Position numbers and translations under genes: made by a program. A stretch of 64,000 nucleotides of DNA, taken from the NCBI RefSeq assembly GCF_015062615.1, contig NZ_SUUH01000001.1, forward strand, positions 654,098-718,097, in the 5' to 3' direction. Source of the stretch: Denitrobacterium detoxificans (GTDB taxonomy: Bacteria; Actinomycetota; Coriobacteriia; Coriobacteriales; Eggerthellaceae). Of the stretch, positions 34,650 through 43,848 are shown one piece after another. Under the pieces are notes generated by a model. That model had not been told where the DNA came from and made no database searches. It saw only the letters and a list, made by a program, of their open reading frames with translations. How positions within the stretch are numbered: the first letter of the stretch is position 1; each line of letters opens with the position of its first letter.

Positions 34650-35114
34650 ATGGCATCATCTGCATATCCGGCCATGGCCGCGCACAATCTGGAATTGGAC
34701 GACCTGTTTTCAGGAACCTTCCAATCGGTCATGCGCATAGAGGAACGCGCCTTGGATAACCGCTATACCCAAGGGCTCACCATCACCGATATCCACACTA
34801 TCGTAGCCGTGGGCCTCTACGAGCGAAACCCCATGAACGTCTGTGCAACGCGGCTCGACGTCACGCTCGCCACGCTCACCACCGCCGTGAACAAACTGGA
34901 AAAGCTGGGGTACGTGCGCAGGGAACGCTCGCAGGAAGACCGCCGGAAGGTCCTGCTTTCCCTTACCACGCAGGGGCGCAAGGCGTATCGCGCCCACTTG
35001 CTCTTCCACAAGCGCATGATCTCCGAGGCGCTCAATGGCCTCACCAACGAAGAGCAGCGCGTGCTCGCCCACGCGCTTGCCAAGGTCAAGGGCTTCTTCG
35101 ACGCACGAGCATAA
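34650..35114 (+). CDS. MarR-family regulator, FabT-like
   Basis: 154 residues, winged helix-turn-helix of the MarR family. The core ITDIHTIVAVGLYERNPMN leads into ATRLDVTLATLTTAVNKLEKLGYV (recognition helix) and RRERSQEDRRKVLLSLT (wing). FabT, the fatty acid repressor of streptococci, is a MarR member next to fabH, so this is the best candidate regulator for fabH here and for the acpP-led unit whose promoter carries a FabT-like palindrome. The start at 34650 follows AAGGTGGG; an upstream in-frame ATG (34632) has no site. Acyl-ACP as corepressor would be expected by analogy. Confidence 0.75.
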   Translation: MASSAYPAMAAHNLELDDLFSGTFQSVMRIEERALDNRYTQGLTITDIHTIVAVGLYERNPMNVCATRLDVTLATLTTAVNKLEKLGYVRRERSQEDRRKVLLSLTTQGRKAYRAHLLFHKRMISEALNGLTNEEQRVLAHALAKVKGFFDARA

Positions 35115-35151
35115 GCCACGTAACAACTTGATTAGGCTTCATCGCCCTCAA

Positions 35152-35180
35152 TTGCGTGTGCATGGAGTGCGCGATACAAT
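35152..35180 (+). promoter_or_regulatory. Strong promoter of the NlpC/P60 gene, probably leaderless
   Basis: TTGCGT (35152-35157) and TACAAT (35175-35180) are 17 bases apart, a near-consensus promoter. The best start codon, ATG at 35189, lies only eight bases after the -10 box, where transcription itself should begin. No ribosome site precedes it. Confidence 0.7.
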
Positions 35181-35188
35181 GGCCTTCC

Positions 35189-36259
35189 ATGAATGATACA
35201 AATTACATATCATTTAACCCAGGGCGCCGACGCGTGGTAGCTGGTATGGGCGCTCTCGCTGCTGCGGGAGCGTTGGGGTGCGCGCTACCACGCCTTGCCC
35301 ACGCCGATGAGCTGACGGAGCTCAAAACGAAGCAATACGACATCCAACAGCAAATCATCCAAATGCGCGGCGAAGTGGAAACGGCCGCCGACAACTACCA
35401 GAAGGCCCTGGAAGAGCACACGGCGGCTGAAGGCGAAGTCGCCGAGGCCCAGAAACTCATCGACGCAAACAACAAGCGCATCGGTGAACTGCAGGACCGC
35501 ATGGGCGAACGCATTCGCCTGGAATACAAAACCGGCTTGGCGGGCGTATACGACCTGCTCTTCGGCGCAAGCACCTTCGAGCAGTTCGTCACACAGATCG
35601 ACATGTACGACTACATCAACAAGGCCGACGCCGACATGGTGCAGGAGACGAAGGACCTGCGCGCGCAGAACGAGGAAGCCAAGCAGAAGAAGGAAGAGCA
35701 GGAGCAGATTGCCCGCTCGAAGATGGACGAGGCGAACCGCATCAAGACGGAGGCGGAGCAGAAGACCGCCGAGCTCCAGTCGCTCTACAACAGCCTGGAC
35801 GCACAGGCGAAGGAGCTGCTGGAAGTCGCCCAGGCGCAGGCCATGGCCAGCGCCGATTGGCCCGTCGACATCATTGGCAATCCGCGCAACATCGAGCCCT
35901 TTCCCGACATCATCGATTACGCGCTCTCACGCGTGGGCTGCCCCTACGTATGGGGTGCCGCCGGACCCGACACCTTCGATTGCTCTGGCCTGGTTATTTG
36001 GGCATTTGCACAAGCGGGCATCAAGGGCATGCCCCACTACACCGGCTCGCTCTACGAACTGGCGCATGAGCGTGGCGCCATCGTGAACCTCACCGACGTA
36101 AAGCCGGGCGACATTCTCTTCCGCCCCGGGCATTGTGGCATCGCACTCGCAGACGGCGGACTCCCCTACGTGCATGCACCCAACACGGGCGCGCTCGTAC
36201 GCACCACCGATTCGCTCTCGTATTCGAAATTCGTCTGCGGCTTGCGCTTCCCGCACTAG
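35189..36259 (+). CDS. NlpC/P60 peptidoglycan hydrolase with coiled coil
   Basis: 356 residues. The N-terminus has RRRVVAGMGALAAAGALG, a signal sequence with a twin-arginine-like start, ending near AHADE. A long coiled-coil region (about residues 40-215, rich in Glu, Gln, Lys and Ala) follows, as in SagA/PcsB-type hydrolases. The C-terminal NlpC/P60 domain carries the catalytic Cys in FDCSGLV, His in PGHCGIAL and a third polar residue near YVHAP. These enzymes cut stem peptides during cell division. The ATG at 35189 fits the promoter at 35152-35180; an earlier GTG (35156) lies inside the promoter. Its stop overlaps the convergent EAL gene's stop. Confidence 0.87.
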   Translation: MNDTNYISFNPGRRRVVAGMGALAAAGALGCALPRLAHADELTELKTKQYDIQQQIIQMRGEVETAADNYQKALEEHTAAEGEVAEAQKLIDANNKRIGELQDRMGERIRLEYKTGLAGVYDLLFGASTFEQFVTQIDMYDYINKADADMVQETKDLRAQNEEAKQKKEEQEQIARSKMDEANRIKTEAEQKTAELQSLYNSLDAQAKELLEVAQAQAMASADWPVDIIGNPRNIEPFPDIIDYALSRVGCPYVWGAAGPDTFDCSGLVIWAFAQAGIKGMPHYTGSLYELAHERGAIVNLTDVKPGDILFRPGHCGIALADGGLPYVHAPNTGALVRTTDSLSYSKFVCGLRFPH

Positions 36260-38742
36260 ACGCGGTCGGTAATATCCGAGAAGTATCCAAGAAGGCCCAC
36301 AATGCGGCCGCCCTGGTATACGGGCATCTTGTTCGCGACGATGGCACGCTCCTGGCCGTGCGCCAGGCAGAATCCGTGGGCATCGTGAATGCACTCGCCC
36401 TCCAAAACGCGCTCCTCGTCCAACTTGAACGGGCCGGGATCGCTATGCCACCCCATGTCCTCATCGGTATTGCCAATAAGGTCCCTTACACTTCCAAAGC
36501 CGTAGTAGTCGATAAACGCCCTGTTCGCTCCAAGGAACCTGCGATGGTCGTCCTTCCAGAAGACCTTAGTCTCGGTAGCGAACAAAACGGCATCCACCAA
36601 CGAGGTGGTGGCAAGCCCACCCACGATGGAGGAAACGCCCTGGGCGTTGGGAGCACCCACCACCTTAAAGCATGCGACAACGCGCTGGTCGCCCGAAGCA
36701 ATGATGGGCGTAATGACGACGCGCACCCAGCGATACCCCTTCATGCGCAGACGTATGCGGAAAATGAGAGAGATGATCCCGCCATTGGAACGCAGCCGCC
36801 GACGCATGGTCTTCAGCTCGAAAAACGCTGCGAACAGCTGGCGCTCATCGGGATGCACATACCCTTCCGAAATGACCTGAATGGCCATCGAGACCTTGCC
36901 GCGCGAAAAGGGATTCTTATCGATTTCCGACGTGAAACGAATGTTGTCGAATTCGCCCGTAGCAAGGTCGATGACGTCTATGCGCTCGAACAGGCTATAC
37001 ACGAACGAACGAACGGTAACCTGGTTGTCCCAGCTGTCAGCGGAATCCAAGCGCGTCAAGTTCACGGCGCGCACAAGGTACGCGTCCAGATGATTCGCCT
37101 GGGCAACATGGCGTACGCTCAACGCGCACAGCTCGCCCCCGAAATTGAACTCAACAGCACGGTCGGATTGCTCGGTCTTCGCCTCGAGCGCCGTATGCAG
37201 GAAGCGATCGCGCAGCACGCTGCCTAATTCGCGATCATCACTCATAAGGTCCTCGAAGTAGTGCACGCCCAACGCCGCAAGAAAGCCCCCGAACGGACGG
37301 TTCTGGGAAATAACGCGCACGCGACCGCGATCGACTTCGACCACGGCAAGCGGCACCGTGCCCGCAATGAGCATGTCAGACGCGGCCATGGCGTCGGCCA
37401 AGCCGCCCGCCAGGCTCACGCGACCAATATCGCTGAAGTAACCGCTTTCCGCATCCGTTTCCGCTTCGATTCCGCCCGTTTGAACCAATTCGAGGATTTC
37501 ATCTATGGGAGCAGGCCTCGAGAAGAGATAGCCCTGCGCCTTCTCGCAGCCAACGGACCTCAGGAACTCAAGCTGGCGTTCCGTTTCCACGCCCTCGGTG
37601 AGCGTGTGCGCGCCCAGGCGTTTCACCATGCCAATGACCTGGGAAAGCACGGTTCGCGTAGCCGGGTTCTTGTCGATATCGCGAATAAGGCTCATGTCGA
37701 TCTTCACCGTGTCGAACGGAACGGCGGTAAGTGCCGATAACGACGAATATCCACTGCCGAAATCGTCCATCCAGATCTTGTAGCCAGCGCGACGGAAGCG
37801 CTCAATCCCCTCACGCACGAGCGTGAAATCGCTGGAAAACGCACTCTCGGTTATTTCGATATCCAAATCGGACGAATCCATGCCGTTCCTGCGTACGGCG
37901 GAATCAACGATTTCGAAGATGTCGCAGAGTTCGAAGTCCAAGCGCGACAGGTTGACCGAAACGCTTGCCGTGGGAACAAGATCGCGAATACGATGGAACT
38001 CATCGCACGCCGTGTTCACGACGAAGGCATCGAGCTTATGGATAAATCGGCTCGACTCGAGCGTGGGGATGAACGTTGCAGGCGAAAGCATCCCGTGCAG
38101 AGGGCTACGCCAGCGCACAAGCGCCTCGACCCCGCATATCTTCCCCGAGATAACGCGCACGATGGGCTGGTAGTACACCTCGAGCTCGTTAGCCGCGATG
38201 GCGTCTTCCAAGCTGTTAAGCACGTACCCCTCGCGGCTCAGTTTCTGCGCAAGCTCGTCGTCGAAATAGCGAAGGTGAACGCCAAAGCGATCTTTCACAC
38301 TCCGACACGCAAAGAGCGCGCGGTCGATAGCCTGCTTTTCGCTTACCGCCGGGTTGTCGAGAACGTAGACGCCCGCGATGATTCCCAGGGAAGTGCGTTC
38401 GTAATGCCAGGCCATATGGGAATGAATGGCAGCAATGGCCTGCTCGATGCGCTCGTTTCGAACGATTCCGCAAAAATGGTCGGCATACAGGCGCCCCAAT
38501 ATGGCATCAGGGAAAATGCTGCGGAGAACCTCACCCATGGTACGCAGGCATTCATCGCCGCGCATATAGCCATGACGACTATTAATGGCCTTGAAATTGC
38601 CGATATTGAGCACAATAAGGCAATGCGACCCGGGCATTTCCATCTGGGAAATGAACGCGGCCGTATGTGAACGAAAGGCGGGCTCGCTCAGCAAACCCGT
38701 CACGCTATCTTTCGCCGTATATAGACCCACAGCTTCTGGCAC
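36256..38742 (-). CDS. EAL-domain c-di-GMP protein with degenerate GGDEF and PAS-like region
   Basis: 828 residues. The N-terminal third is GGDEF-like but its signature is replaced by LYADHF, so cyclase activity should be lost. An EAL domain follows (about 175-420) with GVEALVRWR, SVNLSRLD, ITESAF, DDFGSGYSS, KIDMSLI and EGVETERQ, all consistent with an active c-di-GMP phosphodiesterase. The C-terminal half contains PAS-like modules (FFELKTMRRRLRSN, then a final domain with GNTDEDMGWH and LGYFSDITDRV). There are no clear membrane helices. The GTG at 38742 is chosen for GAAGGG seven bases upstream; another GTG lies at 38775. Confidence 0.85.
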   Translation of the reverse strand: MPEAVGLYTAKDSVTGLLSEPAFRSHTAAFISQMEMPGSHCLIVLNIGNFKAINSRHGYMRGDECLRTMGEVLRSIFPDAILGRLYADHFCGIVRNERIEQAIAAIHSHMAWHYERTSLGIIAGVYVLDNPAVSEKQAIDRALFACRSVKDRFGVHLRYFDDELAQKLSREGYVLNSLEDAIAANELEVYYQPIVRVISGKICGVEALVRWRSPLHGMLSPATFIPTLESSRFIHKLDAFVVNTACDEFHRIRDLVPTASVSVNLSRLDFELCDIFEIVDSAVRRNGMDSSDLDIEITESAFSSDFTLVREGIERFRRAGYKIWMDDFGSGYSSLSALTAVPFDTVKIDMSLIRDIDKNPATRTVLSQVIGMVKRLGAHTLTEGVETERQLEFLRSVGCEKAQGYLFSRPAPIDEILELVQTGGIEAETDAESGYFSDIGRVSLAGGLADAMAASDMLIAGTVPLAVVEVDRGRVRVISQNRPFGGFLAALGVHYFEDLMSDDRELGSVLRDRFLHTALEAKTEQSDRAVEFNFGGELCALSVRHVAQANHLDAYLVRAVNLTRLDSADSWDNQVTVRSFVYSLFERIDVIDLATGEFDNIRFTSEIDKNPFSRGKVSMAIQVISEGYVHPDERQLFAAFFELKTMRRRLRSNGGIISLIFRIRLRMKGYRWVRVVITPIIASGDQRVVACFKVVGAPNAQGVSSIVGGLATTSLVDAVLFATETKVFWKDDHRRFLGANRAFIDYYGFGSVRDLIGNTDEDMGWHSDPGPFKLDEERVLEGECIHDAHGFCLAHGQERAIVANKMPVYQGGRIVGLLGYFSDITDRV

Positions 38743-38822
38743 GGCAATACCCTTCGCAACATGGAGCCCACGCACTAGGCCCCAAACTGCGCCCCCAAGT
38801 AGCTATTAATTATAGCAAAGGA

Positions 38823-39893
38823 CTAATTGATACCGCCCGTGATGCATTGAAAGATGCGTTTGCCGCCCCATCCGTCAACTGCCCGTTGCTCAGCGTGCGA
38901 AAAGCGGGTACGCAAGGAAGCGCTCGAGGCCAATTCGCGAAGCGATGCGGTGATTCCGTCGAAGTCGAACGGACGATCGAGCGGCACATGCGGCCCCAAA
39001 CCCAGATCCTGGAAGCCGAGGGCATGACCCGCCTGGTTTTCCGCAGTGGGAAGCGCAACCGTGGGGACGCCCATGCATGCAAGTTCGTAGAGCGTAAGCC
39101 CCGAAGCGGATAGCGCGATATCGGCCGAGCGCATGAGCTCGGGCATATTCTGGGCGTTGCGCAGCAAATGGACGCGACCGGCAACTTGCGCGCCGAACGA
39201 ACCAAGCGAAAAGGGAGCGTCGCCGCCCAGCACAACCTGCACGCGCGCGGTTTCATGCGCTTGCAAGCAGCATGTGGCGAGCTTTTCCAGGATGCCTTCA
39301 GGGTTCGCATATCCGCAGGTAACCAATATGGTTTCGACGTCATCGCGTACGTGGTCGCCAGAACTCACCTGCCCAAACGAGGCGCGCACGGGCGCATATT
39401 CGGGCCCAATGCACAGCATGGTGGAAAGTCCCTCGTATGCATTGCGATACTGCGCTTCCGTAAATGCGAAACCGTAATTGATAACGACATCGGCCTGAAT
39501 GGGCGCCGGATGCGACGTAAAGCCTTCCTTGAAGGTAAAGGCGTCGTCGATATAGGCAACCTTCGTATCGCGCGTGGCCAGAAGGTTGGCCAGCTCGTCG
39601 AAAAAGCCATTGGTAACGGCATACGAGTCGATAAGAATAGCCGAGGCGTCTTCGTCACGCGCAACGCGCGCAAGATTGATGGCGTCGACGCGCATAAACA
39701 GATGGGGGTCGCCCCCGACCATCTCGCAGGGGAACCCGAAGGACTCCACGATAACGGCCGACTCTTCAGTAGAGACCAGGAACAGCACGCGCTCGCCTGC
39801 GTTTATGGCCTGTTCGGCAACGGCGGCACAACGCATGACATGCCCTACCCCGATACTGGCGTCGGCATTCGCATCGGTGCGAATAAGCAGCAT
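38823..39893 (-). CDS. pseG: PseG/SpsG-like UDP-sugar hydrolase
   Basis: 356 residues, GT-B fold. Members such as PseG remove UDP from a 2,4-diacetamido-altrose nucleotide in pseudaminic acid synthesis. The start has the nucleotide-sugar signature IGVGHVMRCAAVAEQA, and the C-terminal donor-binding region has SASGLTLYELACMGVPTVAL. A strong ribosome site (GGGAGGG) precedes the ATG at 39893. No other pseudaminic acid gene (PseB, PseC, PseH, PseI, PseF) is visible in the window, so it may serve another sugar or work with genes elsewhere. It lies 80 bases upstream of the EAL gene, same strand. Confidence 0.78.
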   Translation of the reverse strand: MLLIRTDANADASIGVGHVMRCAAVAEQAINAGERVLFLVSTEESAVIVESFGFPCEMVGGDPHLFMRVDAINLARVARDEDASAILIDSYAVTNGFFDELANLLATRDTKVAYIDDAFTFKEGFTSHPAPIQADVVINYGFAFTEAQYRNAYEGLSTMLCIGPEYAPVRASFGQVSSGDHVRDDVETILVTCGYANPEGILEKLATCCLQAHETARVQVVLGGDAPFSLGSFGAQVAGRVHLLRNAQNMPELMRSADIALSASGLTLYELACMGVPTVALPTAENQAGHALGFQDLGLGPHVPLDRPFDFDGITASLRELASSASLRTRFSHAEQRAVDGWGGKRIFQCITGGIN

Positions 39894-39955
39894 ATCGTGC
39901 AACCCTCCCGTCGTCTGACGCATCTTTCCAAGAGGGGATTATACCCCAGAACGGA

Positions 39956-39981
39956 CGGGGCGCAGCGCGAACCGCGCCCCG
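39956..39981 (-). terminator. GC-rich hairpin after the symporter gene
   Basis: Arms CGGGGCGC (39956-39963) and GCGCCCCG (39974-39981) form an eight-base-pair stem about 45 bases past the symporter stop. There is no U-tract on the minus strand, so its termination strength is doubtful. Confidence 0.35.
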
Positions 39982-40027
39982 CATCGCGTCTGCAACCAGG
40001 AAATGGCAAGCCCGAGCGCGACCCGTC

Positions 40028-41593
40028 CTACAAGCGCTCCAGAGGCTCGGCGCTATCGAATGCCGGTTGTCCGCCCTCAGCAAGCTCGTGCGCATATTCG
40101 CGGTCGATGGCAGCGCTCGCACGCGGCGGAATGACCTCGAACGGAACGGCTGGAGTGACCAGACTTACCAGCGGAACGATGATGATGGAAAGCAGCATGG
40201 CCGCCGCACCAGCCACAATGGAAGAGCCCATGAACGGGACAATCATGTTTGCCGTGGTAAGGCCCACGCCGCAGACGAAACTCGCCCATACTGCCGCTTT
40301 GGAAATGCGCTTGCTGAACAGGCCCCACAACAGCGGGCCCAGGAAGGCACCGGCAAGCGCACCCCAGGAGATGCCCATGAGCTGGGCGATCCACGTAATG
40401 GTGCTGTGGTACTGCACGAGTGCGATGGCAGCAGAGATTACAACGAAGAACACGATGAGCGCGCGCATCCACGTGAGCGAGGCCGCATCGGACATCTTCT
40501 TCACCACGTTACCCTTGATAAGGTCAAGCGTGAGCGTACTGGAGCTCGTGAGAACCAGCGAGCTAAGCGTGGACATGCTTGCGGAAAGCACCAGCACCAC
40601 CACCAGGCCGATGAGCGCGTCGGGCAGGCTGGAAAGCATAGTGGGCATGATGGAGTCGTAAATGGGCGTCCCATTTGCGGCAAAGGCGATATCACCCTCG
40701 TACAGGCGCCCGAAGCCACCCAGGAAGTAGCTACCACCTGCCACGACCACGGCGAACAGCGTGCTGATGATGGCGCCCTCCTTCACCGCGGGGCCGCTCT
40801 TGATGGCGTAGAACTTCTGTACCATCTGGGGCAATCCCCACGTGCCCAAGCTGGTGAGCACGATGACGCACAGCAAGTTGAACAGATCGGGGCCAAACAT
40901 GCTGGTGAAGGCGCCCTGAAAACCACTCGCATCGGCCTGCACCTGGGAAAGCGAAATGACCGCCTGGCTGAACCCGCCATTTGAAAGCATGACCGCCACG
41001 ATAACGGCCACGATGCCCACGAGCATGATGCAGCCCTGAACGAAGTCGTTCACCACGGTGGCCATGTAGCCGCCCAGTACCACGTAGACGCACGTAACCA
41101 CGGCCATGCCTATGACGCACCACTCGTAGGGAATGCCAAATGCCATGGTGAACAGGCGCGATAGGCCGTTGTACACGGAAGCGGTGTAGGGAATGAGAAA
41201 CACGAAGATGATTGCCGCGCTTGCTACGCGCAGCGCCTTGCTGCCATAGCGCTTGCCGAAGAATTCAGGCATGGTGGCGGCCTTCAGGCGCTGCGTCATC
41301 TCGCGCGTGCGCGGGCCAAGCACCCACCAGGCAAGCAAGCTACCCAAAAATGCGTTGCCCAGGCCGATCCAAAACGCGGAGATGCCGAACTTCCAACCAA
41401 ACTGGCCCGCATATCCCACGAAGATAACGGCGGAGAAGTAGCTGGTTCCGTACGCAAATGCCGAAAGCCACGGGCCCACGTTGCGGCCGCCCAGCACGAA
41501 GCCATCAACGCTCTTCGCATGATGACGCGTGTATATGCCAATCGCCACCACAATGGCAACGAAGACGACAATCATGAGGAGTTTAGCTATCAC
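40028..41593 (-). CDS. Sodium:solute symporter (SSS family)
   Basis: 521 residues with about thirteen hydrophobic segments. The SSS pattern is seen in FVLGGRNVGPWLSAFAYGTSYFSAV near the N-terminus, GGYMATVVNDFVQGCIMLVG in the middle and ASMSTLSSLVLTSSSTLTLDL, the conserved sodium-binding region. Members import proline, pantothenate, sugars or carboxylates with sodium; the closest pattern here is proline/panthothenate-like, but the substrate is not certain. The GTG at 41593 is chosen for GGAAGG seven bases upstream; an ATG two codons earlier is too close to that site. It is monocistronic. Confidence 0.87.
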   Translation of the reverse strand: MIAKLLMIVVFVAIVVAIGIYTRHHAKSVDGFVLGGRNVGPWLSAFAYGTSYFSAVIFVGYAGQFGWKFGISAFWIGLGNAFLGSLLAWWVLGPRTREMTQRLKAATMPEFFGKRYGSKALRVASAAIIFVFLIPYTASVYNGLSRLFTMAFGIPYEWCVIGMAVVTCVYVVLGGYMATVVNDFVQGCIMLVGIVAVIVAVMLSNGGFSQAVISLSQVQADASGFQGAFTSMFGPDLFNLLCVIVLTSLGTWGLPQMVQKFYAIKSGPAVKEGAIISTLFAVVVAGGSYFLGGFGRLYEGDIAFAANGTPIYDSIMPTMLSSLPDALIGLVVVLVLSASMSTLSSLVLTSSSTLTLDLIKGNVVKKMSDAASLTWMRALIVFFVVISAAIALVQYHSTITWIAQLMGISWGALAGAFLGPLLWGLFSKRISKAAVWASFVCGVGLTTANMIVPFMGSSIVAGAAAMLLSIIIVPLVSLVTPAVPFEVIPPRASAAIDREYAHELAEGGQPAFDSAEPLERL

Positions 41594-41795
41594 GAGCATT
41601 CCTTCCAAAGAGTTGATACGACGAATGGGCAGACCGCCCTCGCAGGCGCGCACGACCCCCGCTCGGCCAGGATGGAACCAGGTGGCCCGGGACCCGTACG
41701 CTACAGGTATCGATAGGAATAGGCATAGCGATATGCCACGGCGTATGCGGCCGTGTAGCAAATGTTCGCGTTCTGTGCCTGTTCGTGATGCATAG

Positions 41796-41821
41796 GGGCA
41801 CTTTACCACAGCAAAGTGCCC
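41796..41821 (-). terminator. Hairpin after the trp operon
   Basis: Arms GGGCACTTT (41796-41804) and AAAGTGCCC (41813-41821) form a nine-base-pair stem, 32 bases past the trpA stop. No U-tract follows on the minus strand, so termination may be partial or factor-dependent. Confidence 0.45.
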
Positions 41822-41852
41822 ACGCATACACTTTTTTCGGCATGACGCGCAA

Positions 41853-42665
41853 TTAGACGCCGGGCGTAGCGTCGCTAACCCCGCGCACGGCTTGCGCCAT
41901 GCGCGAAACGTACGCCTCCACCTCGGCAGGAGCCTGAACGCCATGCGCAGCCACGATCTTCATGATTGCACTGCCCACGATAACCCCGTCGGCCACCTGC
42001 GCCATGGAACGCGCCTGTTCGGGCGTGGAGATGCCAAAGCCAATCGCTGCCGGAACGTCCGAAACCTCGCGAATGTGAGACACGAGCTCCCCCACATCGG
42101 TCGTTATCTTGCTGCGCGTGCCCGTCACGCCCAACGAGGAGACCACGTACACGAACCCCGAAGCCTCGCGCGCAATGGTGCGAATGCGGTCCTTCGAGGT
42201 CGGCGCCACCATCGACACCAGATCCAAGCCGAAGCGCTGCGCCGGACCGGCGAACTCGCCACGCTCCTCGAAGGGCACGTCGGGAAGGATGAGGCCATCA
42301 ACGCCCGCCTGTGCCGCACGTTCCATGAAACGCTCCACCCCGTAGCTAAATACGACGTTCGCGTACGTCATAAACACGAACGGCGCCCTCACGGCAGAGT
42401 CGCCCTCCCCTTCACGCAAGCGCGTGACCATGACAAACACGTCATCAGTCGTGACGCCGCCCGCCAGAGCGCGCTCGTTGGCGGCCATGATGACCGGCCC
42501 CTCGGCGGTAGGATCGGAAAACGGAAGGCCTATCTCAATGAGGTCGGCACCCGCACGCGCCATGCGCCGTATGCACTCTTCGGTAACGGCCACGGATGGG
42601 TCGCCTGCGGTAATGAACGGAATGAACGCCTTGCCGTCCTGAAAGGCTCGCGCGATGTTACTCAT
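41853..42665 (-). CDS. trpA: Tryptophan synthase alpha chain TrpA
   Basis: 270 residues, TIM barrel that splits indole-3-glycerol phosphate into indole and glyceraldehyde 3-phosphate. The catalytic Glu lies in LIEIGLPFSDPTAEGP and the catalytic Asp in GLILPDVPFEE; SSLGVTGTR and GFGISTPEQ bind phosphate. The ATG at 42665 has GGGGAGG upstream and overlaps trpB by eight bases. It is the last gene of trpEGDCFBA. Confidence 0.95.
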   Translation of the reverse strand: MSNIARAFQDGKAFIPFITAGDPSVAVTEECIRRMARAGADLIEIGLPFSDPTAEGPVIMAANERALAGGVTTDDVFVMVTRLREGEGDSAVRAPFVFMTYANVVFSYGVERFMERAAQAGVDGLILPDVPFEERGEFAGPAQRFGLDLVSMVAPTSKDRIRTIAREASGFVYVVSSLGVTGTRSKITTDVGELVSHIREVSDVPAAIGFGISTPEQARSMAQVADGVIVGSAIMKIVAAHGVQAPAEVEAYVSRMAQAVRGVSDATPGV

Positions 42666-43848
42666 GGATATCCTCCCCTCGATAGCGCGCAACCGACGCG
42701 CAGTCCTTGTCGCCACGCCCCGATACGGTAACGACGATGCTCTGATCGGGCGTCATCTGCCGTGCAAGCTTCATGGCGTATGCCAGCGCATGGGAGCTCT
42801 CGATAGCGGGAATGATTCCCTCCGTGCGCGAAAGGTATTCGAACGCATCGACCGCCTCATCGTCGGTTACGGGCACGTACGTCACGCGGCCCACATCATG
42901 CCAATATGCATGCTCGGGCCCAATGCCCGGGTAATCAAGCCCAGCGGAAATGCTGTACACAGGCGCGATCTGGCCGTATTCGTCCTGGCAGAAATAGCTC
43001 TTCATGCCATGGAAGATGCCCAGGCTGCCCGTGGATATGGTCGCCGCAGTCTCGAACGTGTCGACGCCCCGCCCAGCCGCCTCGCAGCCATAGAGCGCCA
43101 CGCCAGCATCGTCGATGAAATCGTAGAACGTGCCCGCCGCATTGCTTCCACCGCCCACGCATGCCACCACAGCATCGGGCAGGCGGCCTTCGGCCTGCAG
43201 ATGCTGCTGCTTGATCTCGCGCCCGATGACGGCTTGGAAATCACGGACCATGGCGGGGAACGGATGCGGCCCCATAGTGGACCCAATGCAGTAATGGGTA
43301 TCCGCCATGCGACCCGTCCACTCGCGCATGGCCTCGCTCACGGCATCCTTCAACGTGCCCGTACCCGTTTCCACCGATACGACCTTCGCGCCAAGCAGGC
43401 GCATCTTGTACACGTTAAGCGCCTGCCGTTCGATATCCACCTTGCCCATGAAGACCACGCATTCAAGGCCGAGCAGCGCCGCCGCCGTTGCGGCGGCCAC
43501 GCCATGCTGCCCTGCGCCCGTTTCGGCGATCATGCGCGTCTTGCCCATCTTCTTGGTGAGCAGTGCCTGGCCCAGGACGTTATTGATCTTGTGGGCGCCC
43601 GTGTGGTTCAAGTCCTCGCGCTTCAGATATACCTTTGCCCCGCCCAAATCCTGCGTCATCTTGCGCGCGGGATACAGCATGCTGGGCCTGTTGGCATAGC
43701 CATTGAGCAGCGCCGTAAGCTCCTCCTGAAACTGCGGGTCCTGCCTGTAATGCTCGTACGCCTCCTCGAGCTCAATGACGGCGTTCATGAGCGTCTCGGG
43801 CATATACTGCCCGCCATGCACGCCATAGCGCCCCTTCGCTTCGCTCAT
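42658..43848 (-). CDS. trpB: Tryptophan synthase beta chain TrpB
   Basis: 396 residues, PLP enzyme that joins indole with serine. The PLP Lys is in HTGAHKINNVLGQ, the phosphate loop is GGGSNAAG, and the active-site Glu lies in ETGAGQHG. The ATG at 43848 shares one base with the trpF stop (TAATG), and AGGAGA is just upstream. This is the classic TrpB1 type that pairs with TrpA. Confidence 0.96.
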   Translation of the reverse strand: MSEAKGRYGVHGGQYMPETLMNAVIELEEAYEHYRQDPQFQEELTALLNGYANRPSMLYPARKMTQDLGGAKVYLKREDLNHTGAHKINNVLGQALLTKKMGKTRMIAETGAGQHGVAAATAAALLGLECVVFMGKVDIERQALNVYKMRLLGAKVVSVETGTGTLKDAVSEAMREWTGRMADTHYCIGSTMGPHPFPAMVRDFQAVIGREIKQQHLQAEGRLPDAVVACVGGGSNAAGTFYDFIDDAGVALYGCEAAGRGVDTFETAATISTGSLGIFHGMKSYFCQDEYGQIAPVYSISAGLDYPGIGPEHAYWHDVGRVTYVPVTDDEAVDAFEYLSRTEGIIPAIESSHALAYAMKLARQMTPDQSIVVTVSGRGDKDCASVARYRGEDIHE

